7,706 nucleotides of DNA from Deferribacteres bacterium (GTDB lineage: Bacteria > Nitrospirota > Thermodesulfovibrionia > UBA6902). The DNA is taken from NCBI GenBank assembly GCA_030598625.1, contig JAUVPO010000083.1, positions 1-7,706 on the forward strand, written 5' to 3'. This document shows positions 1-6,186 of the stretch, one piece after another. The notes below the pieces were generated by a model that worked only from the letters and a program-made list of their open reading frames with translations, did no database searches and was not told the DNA's origin. Numbering within the stretch: the first letter of the stretch is position 1; each line of letters begins with the position of its first letter. The position numbers and the translations under genes were made by a program.

Positions 1-570
1 CTGGCCTGGAGTTACACCAAATGCGGCTTTTGCTATCTCAGCAGTCAGAATCTCATATTCTCTCTTCAGCTTCACATCCCGCTTCTTCCATTCATCTGTA
101 AGCTCTTCACGGATAGCAATGCCGCGCATACGTTTTTCTATCCAGTCGCCGGAATAGCCCTTTGCTTTATACAATGCCCTTGTCCTTTTTGTAGCCAGTT
201 CAGGATCTTCTATTTCCTGAACACGTTCATAGCCGACTTTAGCCAGCCAGCGTTTGAACGGCTCGGCTTTTGGGGATGGGATGGATTGGATAAGTCGGAA
301 AATACCTTCTGTATTCCAACAATACATATTTTGCTTCCCGCCGACAGATGCTATCTTAAGCATAAGGGGTGGTACAAATTGTACCCCTCCTTTATCAGTA
401 AGTTTTGCCAGTTCATCATCCCTCTGTTTTAATCGCTTAAAGTATTGCGCGGGATCATTGGAGTCAGTTAATAATGCAATAATGTCATTAATAACAAACC
501 ACCATTCATTATTGTGAATTGTTTTTCTTATGTTATGTCCCCTGAATACAGCAATGTCTGTTTCCGTCAT
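1..570 (-). CDS. Bro-N domain protein (phage antirepressor / DinD-like), 3' end outside window
   Basis: The first 190 residues are visible; the frame stays open to the window edge, so the C-terminus is missing. The Bro-N fold appears to span roughly residues 5-110: IAVFRGHNIRKTIHNNEWWF at 6-25, then a variable middle, then CWNTEGIFRLIQSIPSPKAE at 84-103. It is followed by the conserved linker VGYERVQEIEDPELATKRTR (112-131) and a charged helical stretch. Bro-N domains occur in phage antirepressors and in chromosomal relatives of the SOS-induced protein DinD; this sub-type is common on bacterial chromosomes outside obvious prophages. A DNA-binding or regulatory role is likely from the family, but the target is unknown. 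The ATG at 568-570 is supported by AGGAGG at 575-580 with a 4-base spacer. A promoter lies upstream at 686-714. No phage structural or integrase gene is visible nearby, so prophage origin is unproven. Confidence 0.9.
   Translation of the reverse strand, partial: MTETDIAVFRGHNIRKTIHNNEWWFVINDIIALLTDSNDPAQYFKRLKQRDDELAKLTDKGGVQFVPPLMLKIASVGGKQNMYCWNTEGIFRLIQSIPSPKAEPFKRWLAKVGYERVQEIEDPELATKRTRALYKAKGYSGDWIEKRMRGIAIREELTDEWKKRDVKLKREYEILTAEIAKAAFGVTPGQ
364..392. repeat. Imperfect palindrome inside the Bro-N gene
   Basis: Two 14-base arms surround a single central A at 378, with 12 of 14 positions complementary. The core GGTACAA-A-TTGTACC (371-385) is perfect. It lies in codons for the KGGVQFVPPLM region, which I believe is conserved in this protein sub-family, so the symmetry may simply come from the coding sequence. 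It could also act as an internal operator or a transcript hairpin. Confidence 0.5.
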
Positions 571-685
571 TTAGCCTCCTTTGCAATTAACAGTTGAAAA
601 GTTCATAGAAGCAACCGGAGTTTTGTAAAACCCAATTTTTTGAATGGACGCCTGATACCCGATGTTGTCCCCATAAGGTCGCACT

Positions 686-714
686 ATTATTGCAGTTAAG
701 AATAGTAAAATCAA
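686..714 (-). promoter_or_regulatory. Putative sigma70 promoter for the Bro-N gene
   Basis: On the minus strand the -35 element TTGATT (709-714) is followed by a 17-base spacer and the -10 element AATAAT (686-691). TG sits one base before the -10, giving an extended -10 element. The -10 matches the consensus at 5 of 6 positions and the -35 at 4 of 6. The predicted start near 679 leaves a leader of about 109 bases before the ATG at 570, which is room for leader control, though I see no recognisable riboswitch. Confidence 0.5.
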
Positions 715-753
715 ATAAAAAAAGAATTCCCCAAAGCAAAACTTCAATTAACG

Positions 754-782
754 GTAGAGGCGTATTGCAACCTCGCCCCTAC
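754..782. repeat. Degraded GTAGGGGCG-type palindromic repeat
   Basis: The arms GTAGAGGCG (754-762) and CGCCCCTAC (774-782) pair with one mismatch, which becomes a G-U pair in the minus-strand transcript. The centre holds the palindrome TTGCAA (765-770). Aligning the two halves suggests an ancestral near-perfect palindrome of about 30 bases in which the left arm has decayed. Sequences with GTAGGGGCG ends are, as I recall, dispersed intergenic repeats in many bacteria. This copy starts one base after the stop codon of the HepT-like gene. As RNA it would form a stem at the 3' end of the operon, but no U-run follows directly, so a classic intrinsic terminator is not supported. A T-rich run comes only about 25 bases later. 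Confidence 0.6.
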
Positions 783-783
783 A

Positions 784-1221
784 TCAGATCGTCTGTATGT
801 ATTCATCAATCTCGGAACGCAACTTTGAAATTACATCCTTGATCGCGTCAACCAGGACCTTCATGTCTTCCCATCTGATATTGAATACATATGAGTATAT
901 GGCATAGTTCCGGAACGACATGTATTTAGACAGCATCTGAAAAAGCTCCGGCGGGAGTATCCCGATCTCGCCGGCCTTTCTGAGCACTTTTTCATGCCAC
1001 TCCGGAGAATTCTGTATATCAAGTTTATCAAATATAAGCATCTGCTTTAATATGTTTTCGACCCCGCTGTAAATATTAACAATAAAGACGGCCATTGCAG
1101 CCTGTTCGGCAAGTGAATATCCGGTCTTTTCCGGTGTGTAAACTGAAAATAATCCATCAATAACCCTGTCGATATTTGCAAATTCTCCATCAGAGTATTG
1201 TTTCAGTTCATCGACTGTCAT
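784..1221 (-). CDS. HepT/HEPN-like small protein with substituted active site
   Basis: This 145-residue, mostly helical protein has no signal peptide. The segment YSGVENILKQM (51-61), a conserved WH pair (75-76) and FRNYAIYSYVFNIRWED (103-119) match the layout I know from HepT-like ribonuclease-domain proteins. In that family the active site is R-x4-H-x-Y. Here Arg104, Asn105 and Tyr111 are kept, but the histidine position is Tyr109 (codon TAC, one transition from CAC). HEPN proteins usually cut RNA or are AMPylated on the motif tyrosine by an MNT partner. With the histidine lost, nuclease activity is doubtful, and no MNT gene is adjacent. The ATG is preceded by GGGAGGT (1229-1235). It begins 29 bases after the UbiB-family gene, so it is probably the last gene of that operon. 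Fold assignment is fairly confident; the function is open. Confidence 0.72.
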   Translation of the reverse strand: MTVDELKQYSDGEFANIDRVIDGLFSVYTPEKTGYSLAEQAAMAVFIVNIYSGVENILKQMLIFDKLDIQNSPEWHEKVLRKAGEIGILPPELFQMLSKYMSFRNYAIYSYVFNIRWEDMKVLVDAIKDVISKLRSEIDEYIQTI

Positions 1222-1250
1222 AAGTTATACCTCCCGTAATTATTTTCATC

Positions 1251-2957
1251 TCACAGTCTTCCCGACCTTAAAATAGATATGAGCAGCCATAATCCAAGCA
1301 AAATAGCGACTAAAAATCCTGTTGCTCCCAGGGCAGGCAGTCCCAGGACCTTCTCACCGATACCCGATTGTATAAGCATGGATGATCCGATTATAATGGC
1401 GGCGACTATCACACTAAAGGCGAGACGGTTGCTTGAGCGGTCTATGTCTTTTCTGAATTTTTCCATGCCTGTCAGATCTATCTTAAAACCCACCTCGTCC
1501 TTTATGGTCTTTCTCAATAACTTGTTCATCTGTTTTGGTGTATCAAATAAAAGTTCACCGATTGCCGATAAGTTCTCGCCTGTCTTATCTATTAATCTTT
1601 GAGGACTCACGCGTTGTTTCACAAGCTTGACCGCGTAAGGCTCTGCAGCCTTAACAGCGTTAAAATCAGGATCAAGCTGCCTGCCGATGTTATCAAGTAT
1701 CAATATGGTTTTATTCATTAATAACAAATCTGAAGGCACCGTGAGACCGTGTTTTATTACGAGATGTGTAACCGCCTCGAGATATTCAGGGAAATTCACC
1801 TCGGAAATAGCAAGATCATAAAGGGGTTCCAGGAGGTAGACCAGATCAGCCCTGAATTCTTTCTTGAATTTATCTATATCGATTTCTTCCGCCACAAGTC
1901 CGAGTTCTATGTATAAATCAACGAGACGGTCAAAATCTTTCTTCAAAACCGCCAGGAAGGCGCCGGCAATATTTTCCATCATATCAGGTGTCAGCCAGCC
2001 GATTATTCCATAGTCCAGGAGACCTATCCTGCCGTCAGGCATAACAAAAATATTGCCCGGATGAGGGTCCGCGTGAAAAAACCCGTCTTCAAAGATCATT
2101 TTAAAATAAGCGTCAACTCCCTTTTTTGCGAGTTCACTCCTGTCTATTCCAAGAGAGTCTATTCCCTTGATATCATCTATCCTTATGCCTTCAAGTCTTT
2201 CCATTACAATGACCTTCTCGGACAACAGGTCAGTGTAAATATACGGGATAAGAATATCCGGGTTTTCAGCAAAATTTCTCTTGAACCGCTGAGCGTTCTT
2301 TGCCTCGATAATAAAGTCAACTTCTTTTTTTACCGACCTGGAAAATTCATTTACTATCCCCTTGGGATCAAAAAATTTGCTTTCGGGGATATATCTAAGC
2401 ATGAGGCGGGCAATGGCATTTAAGATAATTAAGTCCATCTCTATAATTTCACGGATATCAGGTCTTTGAATCTTGACTATGACTTTTTCACCTGTTTTCA
2501 ATGTTGCGTTATGGACCTGGGCGATTGAAGCGGCAGCCACCGGAAAGTCGTCAAAATCCGAAAAAACGTCATTTAGCGATATATTTAACTCGGATTCAAT
2601 AATCTGCCGGGCTTTTCCTGAAGAAAACGGGGGGACCCTGTCCAGAAGTTTCTTGAACTCATTCGCGTATTCGCCTGTTATAAGGTCAGGCCTTGTGGAG
2701 AGAATCTGTGCAAGCTTTATAAAAGACGGCCCCAATTCACTAAACGCTATTCTCAGCCTCTCAGGGATAGTGTGTCTCTCAACTTCCTGCCAGCGGGCAA
2801 AGTATTTAATCCTTTTTCTGAGAGGTATGAACCGCTTAAGATTTATTTGTTCGATAAATTGTCCAAAACCATGTTTGAGGAGTACATTTACGATTTGCCT
2901 TATGCGGTTAATGTTTTTGTAGGTATTCCAGAATTTTAATACACTTGAGATGGTCAT
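1251..2957 (-). CDS. ubiB: UbiB/ABC1 (AarF) family atypical kinase/ATPase
   Basis: This 568-residue protein kinase-like protein belongs to the UbiB/COQ8/AarF family, whose members support ubiquinone and other isoprenoid-lipid metabolism at the membrane through ATP binding or hydrolysis. Visible motifs in order: KxGQ-type motif at 81-84 (here KLAQ, with Ala for Gly), alanine-rich loop AAAS (141-144), ATP-binding lysine in VIVKIQRP (Lys162), ExD motif (Glu212, Asp214), catalytic loop HADPHPGN (295-302) and metal-binding DYG (315-317). Two hydrophobic segments at about 512-530 and 543-563 should anchor the C-terminus, as in other bacterial members. The length is usual for the family. The ATG at 2955-2957 has no clear ribosome binding site; it is chosen because the N-terminal segment with LLKHGFGQFIE fits the family and a stop closes the frame upstream. 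It lies 79 bases after the phasin-like gene. The symbol reflects family membership, not proven ubiquinone synthesis. Confidence 0.92.
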   Translation of the reverse strand: MTISSVLKFWNTYKNINRIRQIVNVLLKHGFGQFIEQINLKRFIPLRKRIKYFARWQEVERHTIPERLRIAFSELGPSFIKLAQILSTRPDLITGEYANEFKKLLDRVPPFSSGKARQIIESELNISLNDVFSDFDDFPVAAASIAQVHNATLKTGEKVIVKIQRPDIREIIEMDLIILNAIARLMLRYIPESKFFDPKGIVNEFSRSVKKEVDFIIEAKNAQRFKRNFAENPDILIPYIYTDLLSEKVIVMERLEGIRIDDIKGIDSLGIDRSELAKKGVDAYFKMIFEDGFFHADPHPGNIFVMPDGRIGLLDYGIIGWLTPDMMENIAGAFLAVLKKDFDRLVDLYIELGLVAEEIDIDKFKKEFRADLVYLLEPLYDLAISEVNFPEYLEAVTHLVIKHGLTVPSDLLLMNKTILILDNIGRQLDPDFNAVKAAEPYAVKLVKQRVSPQRLIDKTGENLSAIGELLFDTPKQMNKLLRKTIKDEVGFKIDLTGMEKFRKDIDRSSNRLAFSVIVAAIIIGSSMLIQSGIGEKVLGLPALGATGFLVAILLGLWLLISILRSGRL

Positions 2958-3036
2958 TGTTTTATATTCTTGCTGAATTTTAAATACTTAAACCTGCTTT
3001 GTATATCCCCTTATTTGAGAATCGATAGACCCGGGC

Positions 3037-3354
3037 TTATTCCTTGCCACCGGATGCTTCCTCAAGTTTTTTTATCTTCGCTGACAGGGCAGTTACTTTC
3101 CTTTTAATACTTTCAACTTCATCTCTTGCAGGGATGTTCATCTTTTCAAGGGCTTTGCTTATTAACTCAGATATGCCCTTGCTCAGGTCCTCTCCCGATT
3201 TAATGGCTTTTTCCGAACATTCCTTCGCGAGTCTCGCACCCTGGGATTTGCTCAATTCTCCTTTCTCGACCAGTTCGTCTATAAGCTCCTTGAGCTTCTC
3301 CGGTATTCCGACCCCTGCCATTAATGCCCTGTGCATAATTTCATTAATATTCAT
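3037..3354 (-). CDS. Phasin-like small coiled-coil protein
   Basis: This 105-residue, highly charged helical protein has no signal peptide or membrane segment. The N-terminal MHRALMAGVGIPEKLKELID (7-26), the middle ELVEKGELSKSQGARLAKE (27-45) and the C-terminal NIPARDEVESIKRKVTAL (73-90) fit the polyhydroxyalkanoate granule-associated/phasin-like family (PhaF/PhaI type). The last 30 residues read as a coiled coil (KVTALSAKIKKLEE). Classical phasins coat storage granules, but small relatives occur widely without a PHA synthase nearby, and none is seen here. A structural or adaptor role for its operon partner UbiB is inference from adjacency only. GGGAGGT (3359-3365) lies 4 bases before the ATG, the same ribosome binding site as the HepT-like gene. 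The gene begins 50 bases after alaS ends, with no terminator between them. Confidence 0.75.
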   Translation of the reverse strand: MNINEIMHRALMAGVGIPEKLKELIDELVEKGELSKSQGARLAKECSEKAIKSGEDLSKGISELISKALEKMNIPARDEVESIKRKVTALSAKIKKLEEASGGKE

Positions 3355-3404
3355 AACTACCTCCCAGTTATCAGATTTAAGTGTTTAAGGATTAATAATT
3401 ATAA

Positions 3405-6029
3405 TTACATTTTACCTTTAATTATATCAGGCGCTGCAAGAATTGCCTTATCTATCCCCTGCACATCTTTTGTTCCACCCTGCGCCATGTCAGGTCTCCC
3501 GCCTCCCTTGCCGCCGGTTACGGCCTTCAGTATTTCGCCGGCATTGAAGCGTGGGACCAGGTCTTTTGTAACTGCGGACACGTAATACGCATGTCCGTTA
3601 AACGCGGAGCCGAGAATAATAACCCCGGAGCCGATTTTGTTCTTCAATTTATCCGCCAGGCTCCTCAGCGCCTTGATGTCCAGTCCGTCGGTTTTATGAG
3701 CAATGACTTTCACATCGTCTATTTCAACGGCCTTTTTAATGATTGCAGCCGCGTTTCCGGTCAGGGCCCCATGCCTGATCTTTTCAAGCTCTTTTTCACT
3801 CTGTTTCAGGTCATCAAGCGCTTTTTCCACCTTCTCGAAAACCATCAGTTCATTGACCTTCAAAAGACCTGCTGTTTTTCTTAATTCATTCTCCCTTGAC
3901 TTGCCGTACTCAAGGGCCGGAAATCCGGTAAGCGCCTCTATGCGTCTTACACCGGCTGCAACGCTTCCCTCCGATATTATCTTAAAAAGGCCGATATCTC
4001 CGGTTGCCCGGCAGTGTGTTCCACCGCAAAGTTCAGCGGTAAAATCACCCGCCCTTACAACTCTCACTCTTTCACCGTATTTCTCTCCAAAGAGCGCTGT
4101 CACTCCCCCGGATATAGCTTCATCGATGGATTTTTCCGTTACATCAACAGGCATGTTTGCGATTATCTTTTCATTTACAATATCCTCCACTTCACCTATC
4201 TCCCTGTCGTCCATTGCAAAAAAATGTGAGAAGTCAAATCTGAGCCTCTCGGGGGTAACAAGCGAGCCCGCCTGTTTTATGTGGTCTCCGAGAACAGTTT
4301 TTAATGCAGCATGTAAAAGATGTGTCGCAGTATGGTTCCGCTTAATGGATAATCTTCTGTCTTTATCTACGGAGGCCTGAACAGCCATTCCCCTTACGGC
4401 CTTTCCTTTTTTCACTGTACAAATATGAACCTGCATATTATTTATATTTCTTGTATCCCGCACCTCGATCTTTAATCTGTCTGTTTTTATGTCTCCCCGG
4501 TCTCCAACCTGCCCCCCGGATTCACCATAAAACGGGGTCCTGTCAAGCACTATTTCCACATCTTCCCCTTCCGTCGCCTCTTCCTCGGAATTGCCGTCCT
4601 TTATTAACGCGGGAATTACACTGTCTGTCTGCAGGGTTTCGTAACCGATAAATTCCGTGGAGCCAACGAGCTTTCCGATTTCCCTGTATGCCCCTGAAAC
4701 TTCCTCTTTCGCACCGACCCAGGAAGCCCTTGCCCTCGTTTTTTGAAGCTCCATCTCTCCTGTAAAACCCTGTTCGTCTATTTTCAGCCCATTGTCTTCC
4801 GCAATGTCCCTGGCAAGGTCAAGTGGAAAGCCGAATGTATCGTATAGCTTAAAGATTTCAGGACCGGGGATTGTATCTTCACCCGACGATTTTATCTTAT
4901 CCATGAGTTCGTCCAAAATCGACAACCCTGAAGAAAGGGTGTGCGCAAACCTTTCTTCTTCAAATTTCAATACCTTTCTGTTCGCCTGCGTATTCTCGAC
5001 TAATTCAGGATAAGGCCCGTCCATTACCTCGTAGACGGTATCAAGGACTTTATAAAGGAACGGCGACTCAATGCCAAGCATAAAACCGTGTCTTGCCGCC
5101 CTCCTTATTATCCTTCTCAGTACATATCCCCTGCCTTCGTTAGACGGCATCAATCCCTCTGAAAGCGCAAAAGCAGCGGTCCTTATATGGTCTGCTATTA
5201 CCCGCATGGACACATTGTTTGATGAATCACCTCCGTATTTTTCCCCTGAAATATCTTCTACATGTTTTATGACGGGAATAAACAGATCGGAGTCGAAATT
5301 ATTTACTTTGCCCTGGAGGACCGCTGAAAGCCTTTCAATTCCCATGCCCGTATCTATGCTCGGCTCGGGCAAAGGTGTTAATTCTCCGGAGGAGTCCCTG
5401 CTATACTGCATAAAAACCAGGTTCCATATCTCCAGATACCTGTCACAGTCGCATCCGACCTTGCAGTCGGGCTTGCCGCATCCAAGTTCAGTCCCCTGGT
5501 CAATCAGTATTTCAGAACACGGCCCACACGGCCCCGTATCCCCCATCTGCCAGAAATTGTCCTTCGTGCCCAGCCTGAAAATTCTGTCCGGTGAAACACC
5601 CACATCCTTTTCCCAGATTTCCGCGGCCTGGTCATCTTTTTCATACACGGTAACCAGGAGCTTTTCAGCCGGAAGGCCGGCCCGTTCCGTTAAAAATTCC
5701 CATGCCCATTCCGACGCCTCTTTTTTGAAATAATCTCCGAAAGAAAAATTGCCGAGCATCTCAAAAAACGTGTGATGCCGCGCGGTCCTTCCGACATTCT
5801 CAAGATCATTGTGCTTGCCGCCTGCCCTGAGACACTTCTGCACGGTCACCGCCCTTTTATACGGTCGGGGTTCATGACCAAGAAAAACAGACTTGAACTG
5901 GACCATGCCGGCGTTGGTAAAAAGGAGCGAGGGATCGTCCTTTGGGATAAGGGGGGAACTCGGAAGGACTTCATGCCCCTTTTCTTTAAAAAAATCGAGG
6001 AATAGTTGCCTTATTTTTTTGCTTTCCAT
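3405..6029 (-). CDS. alaS: Alanyl-tRNA synthetase
   Basis: This cytosolic enzyme attaches alanine to tRNA-Ala and edits mischarged Ser/Gly. Numbering is from the ATG at 6027-6029 (874 residues, normal length). The class II aminoacylation core begins with IRQLFLDFFKEKGHEVLPSS and contains RTARHHTFFEMLGNFSFGDY (81-100) and DTGMGIERLSAVLQG (226-240). The editing domain has the zinc site His566-x3-His570 (HTATH) and Cys668-x3-His672 (CGGTH). The C-Ala domain ends with GGKGGGRPDMAQGG (839-852). An in-frame TTG at 6036-6038 would add three residues; I prefer the ATG because ESKKIRQLF fits the family start, although neither start has a strong ribosome binding site. A cysteine-rich stretch, GCGKPDCKVGCDCDRY (183-198), precedes LEIWNLVFMQ. 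The gene heads the apparent operon with the phasin-like, UbiB-family and HepT-like genes, behind a promoter at 6087-6095. Confidence 0.98.
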   Translation of the reverse strand: MESKKIRQLFLDFFKEKGHEVLPSSPLIPKDDPSLLFTNAGMVQFKSVFLGHEPRPYKRAVTVQKCLRAGGKHNDLENVGRTARHHTFFEMLGNFSFGDYFKKEASEWAWEFLTERAGLPAEKLLVTVYEKDDQAAEIWEKDVGVSPDRIFRLGTKDNFWQMGDTGPCGPCSEILIDQGTELGCGKPDCKVGCDCDRYLEIWNLVFMQYSRDSSGELTPLPEPSIDTGMGIERLSAVLQGKVNNFDSDLFIPVIKHVEDISGEKYGGDSSNNVSMRVIADHIRTAAFALSEGLMPSNEGRGYVLRRIIRRAARHGFMLGIESPFLYKVLDTVYEVMDGPYPELVENTQANRKVLKFEEERFAHTLSSGLSILDELMDKIKSSGEDTIPGPEIFKLYDTFGFPLDLARDIAEDNGLKIDEQGFTGEMELQKTRARASWVGAKEEVSGAYREIGKLVGSTEFIGYETLQTDSVIPALIKDGNSEEEATEGEDVEIVLDRTPFYGESGGQVGDRGDIKTDRLKIEVRDTRNINNMQVHICTVKKGKAVRGMAVQASVDKDRRLSIKRNHTATHLLHAALKTVLGDHIKQAGSLVTPERLRFDFSHFFAMDDREIGEVEDIVNEKIIANMPVDVTEKSIDEAISGGVTALFGEKYGERVRVVRAGDFTAELCGGTHCRATGDIGLFKIISEGSVAAGVRRIEALTGFPALEYGKSRENELRKTAGLLKVNELMVFEKVEKALDDLKQSEKELEKIRHGALTGNAAAIIKKAVEIDDVKVIAHKTDGLDIKALRSLADKLKNKIGSGVIILGSAFNGHAYYVSAVTKDLVPRFNAGEILKAVTGGKGGGRPDMAQGGTKDVQGIDKAILAAPDIIKGKM

Positions 6030-6042
6030 ATAACTCAAGAAA

Positions 6043-6180
6043 TGTTACCGGTTATGAGGCTTATATATCAGGTATTAATATACTGTATTATATCAAGTTT
6101 ATGTATAATTTTTTAGAAATCGGCAGGCCGGATTAAATTAGCAAAACACTAAAATCAAAGACCTGACATTCTGTTACCGG
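6043..6180. repeat. 9-base direct repeat TGTTACCGG flanking the alaS promoter
   Basis: TGTTACCGG occurs at 6043-6051 and again at 6172-6180, 129 bases apart in the same orientation, on either side of the alaS promoter region. The first copy falls in the predicted leader just before the alaS start; the second lies just after the stop of the membrane-protein gene. It may be coincidence or a pair of regulator sites; no palindromic structure is shared beyond ACCGG. Confidence 0.35.
6087..6095 (-). promoter_or_regulatory. Extended -10 promoter for the alaS operon
   Basis: On the minus strand this reads TGATATAAT: a perfect TATAAT -10 (6087-6092) with TGn directly upstream. The -35 position at 17-base spacing (6110-6115) is TAAAAA, a poor match, as is usual for extended -10 promoters; the A-rich stretch upstream may help polymerase binding. 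Transcription would start near 6080, giving a leader of about 50 bases. A second, weaker TGATATATA lies 25 bases downstream at 6062-6070 and could be a tandem start. No T-box or other leader structure is evident. Confidence 0.6.
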
Positions 6181-6186
6181 AGAGAC

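Noticed and set aside
254..517. 87-codon plus-strand open frame
   Set aside because: It is antisense to the clearly recognisable Bro-N protein, which itself is only missing its end because of the window edge.
571..747. 58-residue frame starting at TTG with a hydrophobic N-terminus resembling a signal peptide
   Set aside because: It has no ribosome binding site, its start is upstream of the predicted transcription start, and its frame and stop run directly into the Bro-N ATG. The sequence fits a leader or repeat better than a gene.
784..1221. Classic HepT-MNT toxin-antitoxin module
   Set aside because: The catalytic histidine is replaced and neither flanking gene is a nucleotidyltransferase; the upstream neighbour is a UbiB-family protein.
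2473..2922. 149-codon plus-strand open frame
   Set aside because: It is antisense to the N-terminal half of the UbiB-family gene, including the KLAQ and AAAS motifs.
3703..4380. 225-codon plus-strand open frame
   Set aside because: It is antisense to the AlaS editing and C-terminal regions; serine-rich low-complexity composition is typical of a reverse-strand shadow.
5071..5733. 220-codon plus-strand open frame
   Set aside because: It lies wholly antisense to the conserved AlaS core, has no recognisable domain, and is explained as a shadow of the alaS reading frame.
6119..6133. Small GC hairpin followed by T-rich sequence as a terminator for the membrane-protein gene
   Set aside because: The stem has about 6 pairs with a bulge and a 2-base loop, and the following T-run is broken; too weak to call.
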